64,000 nucleotides of DNA from Paenibacillus xylanivorans (GTDB lineage: Bacteria; Bacillota; Bacilli; Paenibacillales; Paenibacillaceae), in NCBI RefSeq assembly GCF_001280595.1, contig NZ_LITU01000064.1, positions 1 to 64,000 of the forward strand. The letters run 5' to 3'. Below the pieces are notes generated by a model, which saw only the letters and a program-made list of their open reading frames with translations, did no database searches and was not told where the DNA came from. The stretch's first letter is position 1; each line of letters begins with the position of its first letter. This document shows positions 47,214-57,424 of the stretch, in pieces. Both the position numbers and the translations under genes were made by a program.

Positions 47214-48248
47214 ATGACAAGCAGAACTAAAGATAAGAAGAAGAAAAGAAGAAAAGGTCTATATATAACGCTCGTATCGCTCGTTGTTTTGTTAATCGGG
47301 GGCTATTTGTTTCGTCAGCAGCTTGCTGTAGCAGCCTTCGATCTGTTTCTCGCTGGTTCGGTTGAAGATCAATTGTCTCGTTCCTATGTTCCCCAGGAAG
47401 GCAACAATACGCCCGACCCAACCGTATATCGCAAAGAGCCGTTCTCGGTGTTGCTGCTCGGTTCGGACAAACGTGCTTATGAGAAGACGCGTGGGCGCTC
47501 AGACACAGTCATCTATGCCGTTGTTCGTCCGAAAGAATCTCGCGTGCTTCTGGTATCCATTCCGCGTGACACCTATGTTCAGATTGTTGGACGTGATGCG
47601 AACAAGGATGGCGAGGATGATTATGACAAGCTTGCGCATGCCTACGCTTTCGGTGGGGAGAATATGTCTATCAATACGGTGGAGAAGTTTCTCGATGCGG
47701 ATGTAGGCTACTATGCAACGATTAACTTTGACGGGATCAAAAAAGTCGTTGATGCACTTGGTGGCGTGAAGCTGCCGATTGATGAGGACATTGTGAACAA
47801 GAACCCAGAACATGTGCAGTTCACAATAGAAGGCGGCAAGCCGATCTATGACGGACAGGAAGCACTTTATTATGTAAGATACCGCGAGGATAGCGATTTT
47901 AATCGGACCAAGCGGCAGCAAATTTTCCTGAATGCTATGGCGAATGAGATGCTTAATCTGAACGCCATCAGCAAAATTCCTGAATTGATTCAGATTATGG
48001 GAGACAGCTTCCAGACGGATATGCAACCTTCCTTCATTATCGATCTGGCCAAGCAAGTACTGACTCAGGAAAAACCGCAGATCTCAAGCTTCACTATCTT
48101 GGGCGAAGGGATGCGGAAAGACGGAATTTATTACGGTAAGGCAGATGAGAAAGATGTCCAATATGCCAAAGAGCTGATTAACAACTGGATGGATGAGTCG
48201 ACCCCAGCCGGTGAAGTGATGATTCCTGACCGGCAGAAGATCGAATAA
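47214..48248 (+). CDS. LytR-CpsA-Psr (LCP) family cell-wall ligase
   Basis: 344 residues. A short basic cytoplasmic part, one membrane segment (about 15-33), then the LCP domain with FSVLLLGSD, the acidic metal site RGRSDTVIYA, IPRDTYV, and the arginine motif YYVRYREDSDFNRTKRQQ (in part). LCP enzymes transfer lipid-linked glycopolymers such as teichoic or capsular polymer to peptidoglycan. The ATG follows GAAGGA. Single gene with its own terminator. Confidence 0.92.
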   Translation: MTSRTKDKKKKRRKGLYITLVSLVVLLIGGYLFRQQLAVAAFDLFLAGSVEDQLSRSYVPQEGNNTPDPTVYRKEPFSVLLLGSDKRAYEKTRGRSDTVIYAVVRPKESRVLLVSIPRDTYVQIVGRDANKDGEDDYDKLAHAYAFGGENMSINTVEKFLDADVGYYATINFDGIKKVVDALGGVKLPIDEDIVNKNPEHVQFTIEGGKPIYDGQEALYYVRYREDSDFNRTKRQQIFLNAMANEMLNLNAISKIPELIQIMGDSFQTDMQPSFIIDLAKQVLTQEKPQISSFTILGEGMRKDGIYYGKADEKDVQYAKELINNWMDESTPAGEVMIPDRQKIE

Positions 48249-48284
48249 CCAATTCCATACAGACGTTATGTTTCAGAGAACGAT

Positions 48285-48320
48285 CAGCAGTGCGTTTATT
48301 GGCGGACTGCTGTTTTTTTT
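48285..48320 (+). terminator. Terminator of the LCP gene
   Basis: CAGCAGT (48285-48291) and ACTGCTG (48306-48312), then eight T residues. Confidence 0.9.
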
Positions 48321-48431
48321 CTTTGTAGAAGGAATAGCATCCTTTTGGAACATCTGGCGTCCTGATTCGTATTATATAAGTTGAGTGAGATAAGCTGAAT
48401 GATGAAATTCACAAGGAGGATACGTAAGGGT

Positions 48432-48857
48432 ATGAACATTGCATTTTTTTTGCTGCCCAAACAAGAGGTTACGTGTGTAACGTCGGATTCTACTCTGCGG
48501 CAAACGTTGGAACGGATGGAATATCATCGGTTCACAGCAGTGCCCATTTTGAATAAGGAAGGCAAGTATATTGGCACGGTAACCGAAGGTGACCTGTTGT
48601 GGTATATGAAGAACTCTGAGGGAAAGATTTCATTTGAAAACGCTTCAAAATTCTTGCTCAAAGACGTTCCGCTTCGCCTGGATATCAAGCCGGTATCCAT
48701 TGAAGCCAATATGGAGGACCTGATCAATCTGGCCAAAGTTCAGAACTTTGTGCCGGTCGTCGATGATATGGAGCGCTTCATTGGGATCGTAAGACGGAGT
48801 CAGATTATTGAGTATTGCGAGGGTATTGTGGCGAAGGAATCCATGAAAGTGAAGTAA
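48432..48857 (+). CDS. CBS-domain pair protein
   Basis: 141 residues from the ATG at 48432, which has AAGGAGGAT ten bases upstream; an ATG 11 codons earlier is less likely. Two CBS motifs (about residues 15-70 and 85-135; FTAVPILNKEGKYIGTVTEGDL, in part, and FVPVVDDMERFIGIV) form one Bateman module with no other domain. CBS pairs bind adenosine ligands such as AMP or cyclic-di-AMP. The gdpP gene that degrades cyclic-di-AMP is 2 kb downstream, so a cyclic-di-AMP sensor is possible but not shown. Confidence 0.85.
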   Translation: MNIAFFLLPKQEVTCVTSDSTLRQTLERMEYHRFTAVPILNKEGKYIGTVTEGDLLWYMKNSEGKISFENASKFLLKDVPLRLDIKPVSIEANMEDLINLAKVQNFVPVVDDMERFIGIVRRSQIIEYCEGIVAKESMKVK

Positions 48858-49024
48858 GCCGAAACAATTTTCAATATTGTTGCAAACTGCGTGGATAATC
48901 ATAGCCGTCCGGTATCATGTTAAACTTAAGAAGAGCAGAACAAGAGCGAGCTTAAATGAATTTTCCACAAGATAAAGTGCGAATTCGTTGTACGGGGTCC
49001 CCGCAAAGTTCCTAAAATGAGTTT

Positions 49025-49071
49025 CGGAGGACTTCTCCGCTTTTTGGGGTGATTTTGCGGCACCCCTTTTT
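49025..49071 (+). terminator. Tandem terminators after the CBS gene
   Basis: CGGAG/CTCCG followed by CTTTTTG (49025-49045), then GGGGTG/CACCCC with a 9-base loop and TTTTT (49046-49071). Confidence 0.7.
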
Positions 49072-49072
49072 A

Positions 49073-49081
49073 TGCTATAAT
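49073..49081 (+). promoter_or_regulatory. Extended -10 promoter of the MazG-like to dnaC operon
   Basis: TGCTATAAT at 49073-49081 is an extended -10 element. The -35 is weak. The operon's first ribosome site lies about 20 bases downstream. Confidence 0.55.
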
Positions 49082-49122
49082 GGAGAATAAAGCTTTTTCG
49101 GGGGAGAGTGACTTTCGCCAAT

Positions 49123-49425
49123 ATGCCTAAAGAACTGGATGTAGCCAAACGCGCTAAAGTGATTGAATGGCTTAAAACCGAAGTGCTTGATCAGGTATCC
49201 CGATTATTCAAAGCGTTATGGGAAGGCAGTACAACCCGAATCGGGGACAGTCTCGCCAGTTTGATAATGAGTAGTTACATATTGGGCCGCAGGCTCGGTA
49301 TTCCTTTCAAGGATCTGGATGCACTGCTTGTTGAGAAATTAAAAAAGCATAAACAGGAAGGTCACCAGTTGGAAGACTGGTACCAGGATATTTCCGCGCT
49401 AGAAGATCACATGCGTAAGAGGTGA
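49123..49425 (+). CDS. MazG-like family protein
   Basis: 100 residues from the ATG at 49123 (a GTG at 49108 lies inside its own GGGGGAG and is too close to it). It is mostly helical. IGDSLASLIMSSYILGRRLGI and the acidic helices match small MazG-like proteins, a family related to nucleotide pyrophosphohydrolases; catalytic activity is not clear from the motifs. It ends four bases after the GTG that begins the next frame and is cotranscribed with it. Confidence 0.7.
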   Translation: MPKELDVAKRAKVIEWLKTEVLDQVSRLFKALWEGSTTRIGDSLASLIMSSYILGRRLGIPFKDLDALLVEKLKKHKQEGHQLEDWYQDISALEDHMRKR

Positions 49426-49430
49426 ATTTG

Positions 49431-50342
49431 TTGAAATTTAGCTTTAAATCAGCTGTCTGGAGCGTAGTCTATCTGCTCTTGCTACTTTCGCTGTTAACTC
49501 CTTTATCGGTTTTGGCCATATTTTTCATGATGATACCAGGAGTTATTTTGTTTGCTTCATTACCGGTAAAATCATTTATATGGCATCTCGTCCCAGTGGC
49601 GATTATTTTGGTCGTATTTAGCCCGATTTATTTGTTATTACTGCTTTTGTTCACCCTGCCCGCGATCATCATGGGCAATGCGTATAAGAAAAAGAAGTCG
49701 GCCCTGTTTGCACTAATGGCGGGAAGTGGAGCCATGCTGGCCGAATATCTGTTGCTCCTGTTGATTGGAAGTGTAATCTTCCAATTTGATTTGTCGAGTT
49801 ATATTGATGATGTGGTCAGATTGACGATTGAACCCCTGACGAATACATCCAGTCAGATGGTAAATGGGTTTGTATGGACACCTGAAATGACTCAGGATGT
49901 TGCAAGGCAGACGCAGCTTATGATTCCATTCGCCTTGGTGGTCACGTCTCTGGTCATGGCTCTAATCACACATCTCATTGCACGTCCGATTCTGAAAGTG
50001 ATGGGCGTGGTTGTACCGAAATTTCCACCTGCGCGTGAATGGCGTATGCCGCGTGCCCTGATCTGGTATTACTTCCTGGCATTGTTGTTCGAAGTGATAT
50101 CCAGACAGAGTGACGGAACGTACTGGACCATGATTGCTGTGAACCTGTCGCCTCTAATCAATCTGGGCTTCATGATTCAAGCCATCGGATTCTTCTTCTT
50201 TCTCTCACATGCAAAGAAATGGAATCCGGTTGTACCGTATTTGCTGGCGGCAGCAGTCTTCTTCATCGGACCGCTGCGGATTATCGGGATTATCGATCTG
50301 GCGTTCCCGCTTCGCGAGGCAATATCGAAACCAAAACGATAG
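49431..50342 (+). CDS. DUF2232 (YybS-like) integral membrane protein
   Basis: 303 residues from a TTG with AGAGGTGA at good distance; a GTG at 49422 lies inside that ribosome site. About eight hydrophobic segments with KFSFKSAVWSVVY at the start and ADPGxxP-type conserved loops; it matches YybS, which precedes gdpP throughout Bacillales. The function is unknown; some YybS/DUF2232 proteins resemble ECF-type S components. Confidence 0.85.
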   Translation: MKFSFKSAVWSVVYLLLLLSLLTPLSVLAIFFMMIPGVILFASLPVKSFIWHLVPVAIILVVFSPIYLLLLLLFTLPAIIMGNAYKKKKSALFALMAGSGAMLAEYLLLLLIGSVIFQFDLSSYIDDVVRLTIEPLTNTSSQMVNGFVWTPEMTQDVARQTQLMIPFALVVTSLVMALITHLIARPILKVMGVVVPKFPPAREWRMPRALIWYYFLALLFEVISRQSDGTYWTMIAVNLSPLINLGFMIQAIGFFFFLSHAKKWNPVVPYLLAAAVFFIGPLRIIGIIDLAFPLREAISKPKR

Positions 50343-50353
50343 GGTGATGAGTC

Positions 50354-52342
50354 ATGCCTAAATTTCTGAAGAAACGCTGGCACGGCTACTATACCGTATG
50401 GGCGTTCATACTGCTGCTGCTGCTTGTTATGTTCGTGACCATCTACAACTGGACGCTTGGTTTGATTAGTCTGATACTGGCTTCGGCGCTGGGAATCGTC
50501 ATGATTAAGGCGGAGCTCGCATTCCGTCGTGAGCTTAACGACTACATTAATGGCCTTTCCATTCGTATCAAGCGAATGGAGGGGGAAGCGGTCAGCATGC
50601 TTCCATTCGGTATTGTGCTGTACAGTGAGGATCGTACGGTAGAGTGGCATAACCGCTTCGTCGCGGACATGTTCCAAGAGAAGACGATGGTGGGCAATCC
50701 GCTGCAAAATTTGTTTCCCAAACTTCCTCAACCTAAGGAGAAGAAGGATGGGAACAAGGAGTCGTCCAAGGAACTTCATGACGAATTCCAACTGGATGAC
50801 CGCTATTATGGAGTCATTCATAATCCGCAGGAGCGGTATGTATATGTCTACGAGATTACGGAGCTAGCCATTCTTCGTGATAAATATGAGAATGAACGTA
50901 TTGCACTGGGTATTCTGGTTCTCGATAACCTGGACGAGGCTTCTCAGGGCATGGATGACCAACAGCGGACTGCGCTGATTGCTCGTGTAACAAGTGAGAT
51001 TACGTCTTGGGCGAAACGGTATGAGGTATACCTGCGTCGACTCTCCTCTGATCGTTATCTCATGATGCTGAATTATAAGTCTTTGCAGGAGCTGGAGCAG
51101 AGCCGATTTGTCATTTTGGATGAAGTCCGGGAGATGACCGCTGATCTTAAGGTACCGATGACATTAAGTGTTGGACTGGCATTTGGTTCGGATACCATCA
51201 GTGAGATGGGAGAACTGGCTCAGTCCAGTCTAGATATGGCACTTGGCCGTGGTGGCGATCAGGCTGCCGTAAAATCTGGACAACGATTGTCCTTCTATGG
51301 TGGGAAGTCCAACGCGGTGGAGAAACGTACACGGGTAAGAGCCCGGGTTATCGCCCATGCATTGCGTGATCTGATGCAGGAGAGCGACCGGGTAATTATC
51401 ATGGGCCACAAAATGCCCGATATGGATGCGATTGGCGCGTCCATTGGTGTATGGAAAGCTGCGAGTCTGTACAATGTGGAGGCACGAATTGTGCTGGATG
51501 GACCCAACCCATCCATTGAACGCATGATGGAACAGGTGAACAAGGATGAGAAGCTGTCCAAAGCCTTTGTATTGCCGGAACAGGCTACTCAGATGATGAC
51601 GGAGCATACGCTGCTTGTTGTTGTGGATACGCATAAGGCATCCATGACCATGGAGCCGAAGCTGGTTCAATCCGCTACACGTGTAGTGGTTGTGGACCAC
51701 CATCGCCGGGGTGAAGAGTTCATTAACGATGCGGTCTTGATCTATCTGGAGCCTTATGCGTCCTCTGCTGCAGAACTGGTGACTGAGCTCTTACAGTATA
51801 TTCACGACAAAGTACAGTTCACTCCGCTTGAAGCTACCGCCTTATTGGCCGGCATTACGGTGGATACCAAGCATTTTGCACTCCACACAGGTTCGAGAAC
51901 GTTTGAAGCGGCAGGCTTCCTGCGTCGTAGTGGTGCAGACACGATTATGATACAGCGGCTGATGAAGGAAGATCTGTCAGAATATATTGCTAAGGCAGAA
52001 ATCATAAAGCATGCTAAAATGGTATACGGGAACATTGCGCTGGCGGTCACGGACCCTGGCATCAAGATTCCACAGATGATGATCGCCCAAGTGGCGGACA
52101 CATTGCTAAATATGACCGACGTGGTCGCTTCATTTGTCATTAGTGAACGTCCAGATGGACTGATTGGCATCAGCGCGAGATCGCTGGGGCGTATGAATGT
52201 TCAGGTGGTCATGGAACGACTGGGCGGTGGCGGACACTTGACGAATGCTGCCGTGCAGCTTGAAGGAACGCTTGGAGAGGCAGAAAAACGGCTGACGAAC
52301 GTACTGGCTGAAATCGAAAAGGAAGAGGGGCTGTTCGAATGA
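50354..52342 (+). CDS. gdpP: Cyclic-di-AMP phosphodiesterase GdpP
   Basis: 662 residues. Two membrane segments (about 14-32 and 36-52), a PAS-like domain (70-165), a degenerate GGDEF domain (170-305), then DHH/DHHA1: [11 protein letters not shown] (351-361), VDTH (424-427), VDHH (447-450) and GGGGH (624-628), all metal-binding residues intact. It cleaves cyclic-di-AMP and so affects potassium and cell-wall homeostasis. The ATG lies 11 bases after DUF2232. Overlaps rplI by four bases. Confidence 0.96.
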   Translation: MPKFLKKRWHGYYTVWAFILLLLLVMFVTIYNWTLGLISLILASALGIVMIKAELAFRRELNDYINGLSIRIKRMEGEAVSMLPFGIVLYSEDRTVEWHNRFVADMFQEKTMVGNPLQNLFPKLPQPKEKKDGNKESSKELHDEFQLDDRYYGVIHNPQERYVYVYEITELAILRDKYENERIALGILVLDNLDEASQGMDDQQRTALIARVTSEITSWAKRYEVYLRRLSSDRYLMMLNYKSLQELEQSRFVILDEVREMTADLKVPMTLSVGLAFGSDTISEMGELAQSSLDMALGRGGDQAAVKSGQRLSFYGGKSNAVEKRTRVRARVIAHALRDLMQESDRVIIMGHKMPDMDAIGASIGVWKAASLYNVEARIVLDGPNPSIERMMEQVNKDEKLSKAFVLPEQATQMMTEHTLLVVVDTHKASMTMEPKLVQSATRVVVVDHHRRGEEFINDAVLIYLEPYASSAAELVTELLQYIHDKVQFTPLEATALLAGITVDTKHFALHTGSRTFEAAGFLRRSGADTIMIQRLMKEDLSEYIAKAEIIKHAKMVYGNIALAVTDPGIKIPQMMIAQVADTLLNMTDVVASFVISERPDGLIGISARSLGRMNVQVVMERLGGGGHLTNAAVQLEGTLGEAEKRLTNVLAEIEKEEGLFE

Positions 52343-52782
52343 AAGTCATTTTTATAAAAGATGTTAAGGGTCAGGGGAAAAAAGGACAAGTGAAGGAAGT
52401 GTCCGAGGGATACGCACAGAACTTCCTTCTGCCACGGGGAATCGCACGTCCAGCAACAGACGGAAACATGAAGACACTGGACAACCAGAAGGCAGCGGAA
52501 GACAGACGTAAACAGGAAGAGAAAGCTGAAGCGGAAGCACTGGCTAAAAAGCTGGAAGCTGAAGTGACTGAATTGAAAGCTAAAGCCGGCGAAGGCGGCC
52601 GTCTATTTGGTGCAATCACAAGCAAACAGATTGCAGAAGCTCTGGCAGCGAAAGGTCTGAAAGTCGACAAACGCAAAATTGAGCTGGACGAGCCTATTCG
52701 CACACTCGGCGTAACGCAAGTCTCCGTCAAGGTTCACCCTGAAGTGAAGGCTACCTTGAAGGTACAGGTAACGGAGGAGTAA
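52339..52782 (+). CDS. rplI: 50S ribosomal protein L9
   Basis: 147 residues: N-terminal globular domain with [21 protein letters not shown] (in part), then a long connecting helix and the C-terminal domain. Fully conserved; start codon overlaps the gdpP stop. Confidence 0.97.
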   Translation: MKVIFIKDVKGQGKKGQVKEVSEGYAQNFLLPRGIARPATDGNMKTLDNQKAAEDRRKQEEKAEAEALAKKLEAEVTELKAKAGEGGRLFGAITSKQIAEALAAKGLKVDKRKIELDEPIRTLGVTQVSVKVHPEVKATLKVQVTEE

Positions 52783-52783
52783 G

Positions 52784-54145
52784 ATGGGCGGCGAAATGTT
52801 ATTCGACCGGATTCCCCCACAGAACCTGGAAGCCGAACAGGCCGTGCTGGGTGCAATCCTGTTGCAGGGCGAAGCCCTGATTACAGCGATGGAACGGGTG
52901 CAAACCGAGGATTTCTATGATAAACCCCATCAATTAATATTTGAAGCGATGATCCAGCTTGGCGAGGGAAATCAACCGATTGACCTCGTGACACTGACTT
53001 CGCTGCTGAAGGATAAAGGCGAGCTCGAGGACATCGGCGGCGTCAGTTATCTGGCCAAGCTGGCTCATGGTGTTCCGACTGCCGCGAACGTGGATTATTA
53101 CGCGCAGATTATCGAAGAGAAATCCATGCTGCGTCGCCTGATTCGTACAGCTACCCAGATCGTGAGTGAAGGATACACGGGCGGCGAGGATGTCGCAGCT
53201 ATGCTTGGAGAAGCAGAGCGGCGTATTCTGGAAATTTCAAATCGACGTTCTAGTAGCGGTTTTATAGCTATTCAGGATGTACTGATGGAAGTATTCGATC
53301 GTGTGGAGACGCTGCATCAGAACAAGGGCACAACAACGGGCATTCCGTCCGGGTTCATTGATCTGGACAAGATGACCGCCGGGTTCCAGCGGAGTGACTT
53401 GATCATTGTAGCGGCACGTCCATCTGTAGGGAAGACCGCCTTCGCCCTGAATATTGCTCAGAACGTAGCGATTCGGGCGCAGGAGACGGTTGCGATATTC
53501 AGTCTGGAGATGTCGGCCGCGCAGCTCGTTCAGCGTATGATCTGTGCAGAAGCCAATCTGGATGCGAGTGTCATGCGTATGGGTGACTTCAAAGGTGATG
53601 AAGATTGGCAGAAGCTGACGATGGGCATTGCTGCCTTGAACGAAGCAAACATCTATATTGATGATACGCCAGGAATCACAGTAGCTGATATTCGTGCCAA
53701 ATGCCGTCGTCTCAAGAAAGAGAAAGGCCTTGGCATGATTCTGATCGACTACCTTCAACTGATTAGTGGACGTGGTAAAGCCGGGGAGAACCGTCAACAA
53801 GAGGTATCTGAGATCTCACGTACACTAAAACAGATTGGCCGGGAATTGGAAGTTCCGGTTATTGCCTTGTCTCAGCTCAGCCGGGGTGTAGAGCAACGTC
53901 AGGATAAACGTCCGATGATGAGTGACTTGCGGGAATCGGGTTCGATCGAGCAAGATGCTGACATCGTAGCGTTCCTGTACCGGGATGACTACTATAACCA
54001 GGAGACCGAGAAGAAAAACATTATCGAGATTATTATCGCCAAACAGCGTAATGGTCCAGTAGGTACGGTGGAACTGGTGTTCCTGAAAAACTTTAATAAA
54101 TTCGTTAACTACGAGCGGGCACATAATGATGCCTTTGCCATGTAG
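52784..54145 (+). CDS. dnaC: Replicative DNA helicase (DnaB family, DnaC in Bacillus)
   Basis: 453 residues, begins two bases after rplI ends. The N-terminal collar (about 8-165: PPQNLEAEQAVLGA) is followed by the RecA-type helicase with Walker A ARPSVGKTAFALN, Walker B MILIDYLQLI, and SQLSRGVEQR. The hexamer unwinds DNA ahead of the fork. Last gene of the gdpP-rplI-dnaC operon. Confidence 0.97.
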   Translation: MGGEMLFDRIPPQNLEAEQAVLGAILLQGEALITAMERVQTEDFYDKPHQLIFEAMIQLGEGNQPIDLVTLTSLLKDKGELEDIGGVSYLAKLAHGVPTAANVDYYAQIIEEKSMLRRLIRTATQIVSEGYTGGEDVAAMLGEAERRILEISNRRSSSGFIAIQDVLMEVFDRVETLHQNKGTTTGIPSGFIDLDKMTAGFQRSDLIIVAARPSVGKTAFALNIAQNVAIRAQETVAIFSLEMSAAQLVQRMICAEANLDASVMRMGDFKGDEDWQKLTMGIAALNEANIYIDDTPGITVADIRAKCRRLKKEKGLGMILIDYLQLISGRGKAGENRQQEVSEISRTLKQIGRELEVPVIALSQLSRGVEQRQDKRPMMSDLRESGSIEQDADIVAFLYRDDYYNQETEKKNIIEIIIAKQRNGPVGTVELVFLKNFNKFVNYERAHNDAFAM

Positions 54146-54274
54146 GGGACAGGTACAGGCTGCTTCGATAAGGAAGCGAATTCGTCTGTCCCCGACATCA
54201 ACCATTAGATCATATGAACTCATAAATACGTTGTGAATACGACATTTAGCGTCGGATTGGATTACGTAGCGTAT
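54146..54274. other. Spacer between dnaC and its terminator
   Basis: Nothing recognised before the terminator at 54275. Confidence 0.4.
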
Positions 54275-54323
54275 AACCGGGGTTAGCCGTCAAGCAAGAT
54301 TTGACTGGCTTCGCCGGTTTTTT
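54275..54323 (+). terminator. dnaC operon terminator
   Basis: AACCGG (54275-54280) and CCGGTT (54314-54319) enclose an inner stem with GTCAA/TTGAC and GCC/GGC. T residues follow (54318-54323). Confidence 0.82.
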
Positions 54324-54389
54324 GCGTCGGAATATTGAGTCAATTCCGAACATTAGAGTTTGACTATATCTAATTGTTCGCCATTTGAT

Positions 54390-54418
54390 TTGACTTTGAA
54401 AAAAGGGACTGGTACACT
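54390..54418 (+). promoter_or_regulatory. Predicted purA promoter
   Basis: TTGACT (54390-54395), a 17-base spacer and TACACT (54413-54418). Confidence 0.65.
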
Positions 54419-54420
54419 AG

Positions 54421-55876
<1,456 letters not shown>

Positions 55877-55948
55877 GCAGCTAGGTTAACCCGGCAATAC
55901 TAAGTTAAACGTTTATCCAAATGATATGCCTATACAGGCATCATAGAG

Positions 55949-55986
55949 CCCCAGTTATCGCTTAAATAGCGATGGCTGGGGTTTTT
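55949..55986 (+). terminator. purA terminator
   Basis: CCCCAG (55949-55954) and CTGGGG (55976-55981) around an inner ATCGCT/AGCGAT stem; T residues at 55982-55986. A small hairpin precedes it. Confidence 0.85.
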
Positions 55987-56101
55987 CGCACGCCTCCCTG
56001 ATATAATCCCCGAATTTCCGTCAATACTGGTTAACAGTAGACTCATAGATCCTGAACATCGAATGTGATATGGGGTCGGAAAACGGAGGGAGAGAACGGG
56101 A

Positions 56102-56812
56102 ATGAAGTTGCTTCAATGGTTCATTAAAATATTGCTTACCGTGATGCTGGTCAGTTCACTGACCCTGCTGACAACCGGATTAATCGTTCAGTCTTATGTA
56201 AAATCGCTGCTGGCGAGTTTCAATATTCAGTGGGAAGGCCAACCCATGGGCTTAACGGCCATGTTTCAGGGTGCACTGGGAGGTAAGTCCGGTGAAGAGA
56301 AGAAGCCGGGAACAGGTACGACAGATCAGCCAGCAGGAGCGGAGGAGGAACACGTTCCAGAAGATGCGATATCTGTCATGGGCAATGGAACAGAAAGCGG
56401 AGAAACAGGCGCCAATACTGGCAACAGCTCAGGGGGGAGCTCAGTCGCGGGGACAGACGCAGATGCTGGCACAAATGCGGGCACCGAATCTGGGACAACA
56501 CCTGGCAACAGTACAGCATCGGGCAATGGAACAGGTACGAGTTCCAATGGTACGGCTTCTTCAGGGAATGATGAGATTGTAGTATCTCCGGATGACATCA
56601 CAGGCAAAAAGGACAAGCTACCGTTGGAGGAAAAAGAAAAGATTTTCAGTCTGCTGATGAATAAGCTGCCTCAGAAAGAAATGCAACAAATCTCAGGCGC
56701 TATGGAAGGTGGCTTGACTGAGCAGGAGCTGCGCGATATTGAGCAGGTAATCTCCAAGTATCTGACCAGTGAAGAATACGATAACCTGATGGAAGTCCTT
56801 CAGGCGGAATAA
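56102..56812 (+). CDS. Unrecognised single-pass membrane protein with Gly/Ser/Thr/Asn-rich linker
   Basis: 236 residues with no family I recognise. A membrane segment or signal (about 7-30: WFIKILLTVMLVSSLTLLTTG) is followed by a low-complexity linker (about 60-165) of Gly, Thr, Ser, Asn and Ala with acidic residues, then a charged, helical C-terminal domain (about 170-236: LPLEEKEKIFSLLMNKLP...EVISKYL, in part). The topology suggests an extracytoplasmic helical domain on a flexible stalk. Start ATG with GGAGGGAGAG at eight bases. It lies alone between purA and the M23 gene. Confidence 0.75.
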   Translation: MKLLQWFIKILLTVMLVSSLTLLTTGLIVQSYVKSLLASFNIQWEGQPMGLTAMFQGALGGKSGEEKKPGTGTTDQPAGAEEEHVPEDAISVMGNGTESGETGANTGNSSGGSSVAGTDADAGTNAGTESGTTPGNSTASGNGTGTSSNGTASSGNDEIVVSPDDITGKKDKLPLEEKEKIFSLLMNKLPQKEMQQISGAMEGGLTEQELRDIEQVISKYLTSEEYDNLMEVLQAE

Positions 56813-57011
56813 ACCAAGTTCATATAGGGGAAAATCCGTAAATCCGAGACCCTTTGCTGAATATTCAAAAAGGGGATCGAAAGATCGAATTCTGAGCGGT
56901 TAATTTAGAAAAGATTTATTAATTCCGGCAATTTGGGCGATAAAATAAAAGCAGAAATTGGTTAGCATACAATCCTGCCAATTTGAGGCATCCTATAGCA
57001 TGAATTTCATG

Positions 57012-57047
57012 AAATCCCTTACCAGAGATGATTTGGCGAGGGATTTT
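57012..57047 (+). terminator. Terminator downstream of the unrecognised membrane protein
   Basis: AAATCCCT (57012-57019) pairs with AGGGATTT (57039-57046), T residues follow. It is 200 bases beyond the stop codon. Confidence 0.6.
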
Positions 57048-57242
57048 CAACTTGTATTTTTATGAAAAAGAAATCACATTACAGTGGGTCTTAGAACCTA
57101 GTCTTAAAAAATGACCAAAAGTACATAGTATACCTGAAGTAGAGGCATTATGAGGAACAATACTGACCTGCCATCTTATGGATAATACAGGAAAACCAAG
57201 CGTGGCGCGGCTTTGCGCTATGACGTGTACAGTTGAAATGAG

Positions 57243-57259
57243 TGTAAAACCTGTGTTAA
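57243..57259 (+). promoter_or_regulatory. WalR box upstream of the M23 endopeptidase
   Basis: TGTAAA-ACCTG-TGTTAA fits the WalR consensus TGTWAH-N5-TGTWAH exactly. It overlaps a possible TTGAAA / TAAAGT promoter about 170 bases before the start codon. The walRK genes lie downstream. Confidence 0.7.
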
Positions 57260-57424
57260 AGTATACGGGTGTGATAAAAGGTTAAAATTTTGACACTTTT
57301 ACGAGCGCAGCTAAAGTCCGGATTTGCGGACACCCGAATACAAATATCGACAAGCATGGGACAGACACAATGGGTGATGTCTTGACAGAAATGCGAACTG
57401 AGAAGTGCTGAAAAGGAGAGAATC

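Larger units (their letters stand above)
56813..57424. other. Gap before the M23 endopeptidase gene
   Basis: About 610 bases without a gene. It holds a terminator (57012-57047), a WalR box (57243-57259) and the promoter region of the endopeptidase. No riboswitch was recognised. Confidence 0.6.

Noticed and set aside
57100..57424. Possible ydaO (cyclic-di-AMP) riboswitch before the wall peptidase
   Set aside because: Such riboswitches often precede peptidoglycan hydrolase genes, but I could not find the conserved GGGGA-type junctions.
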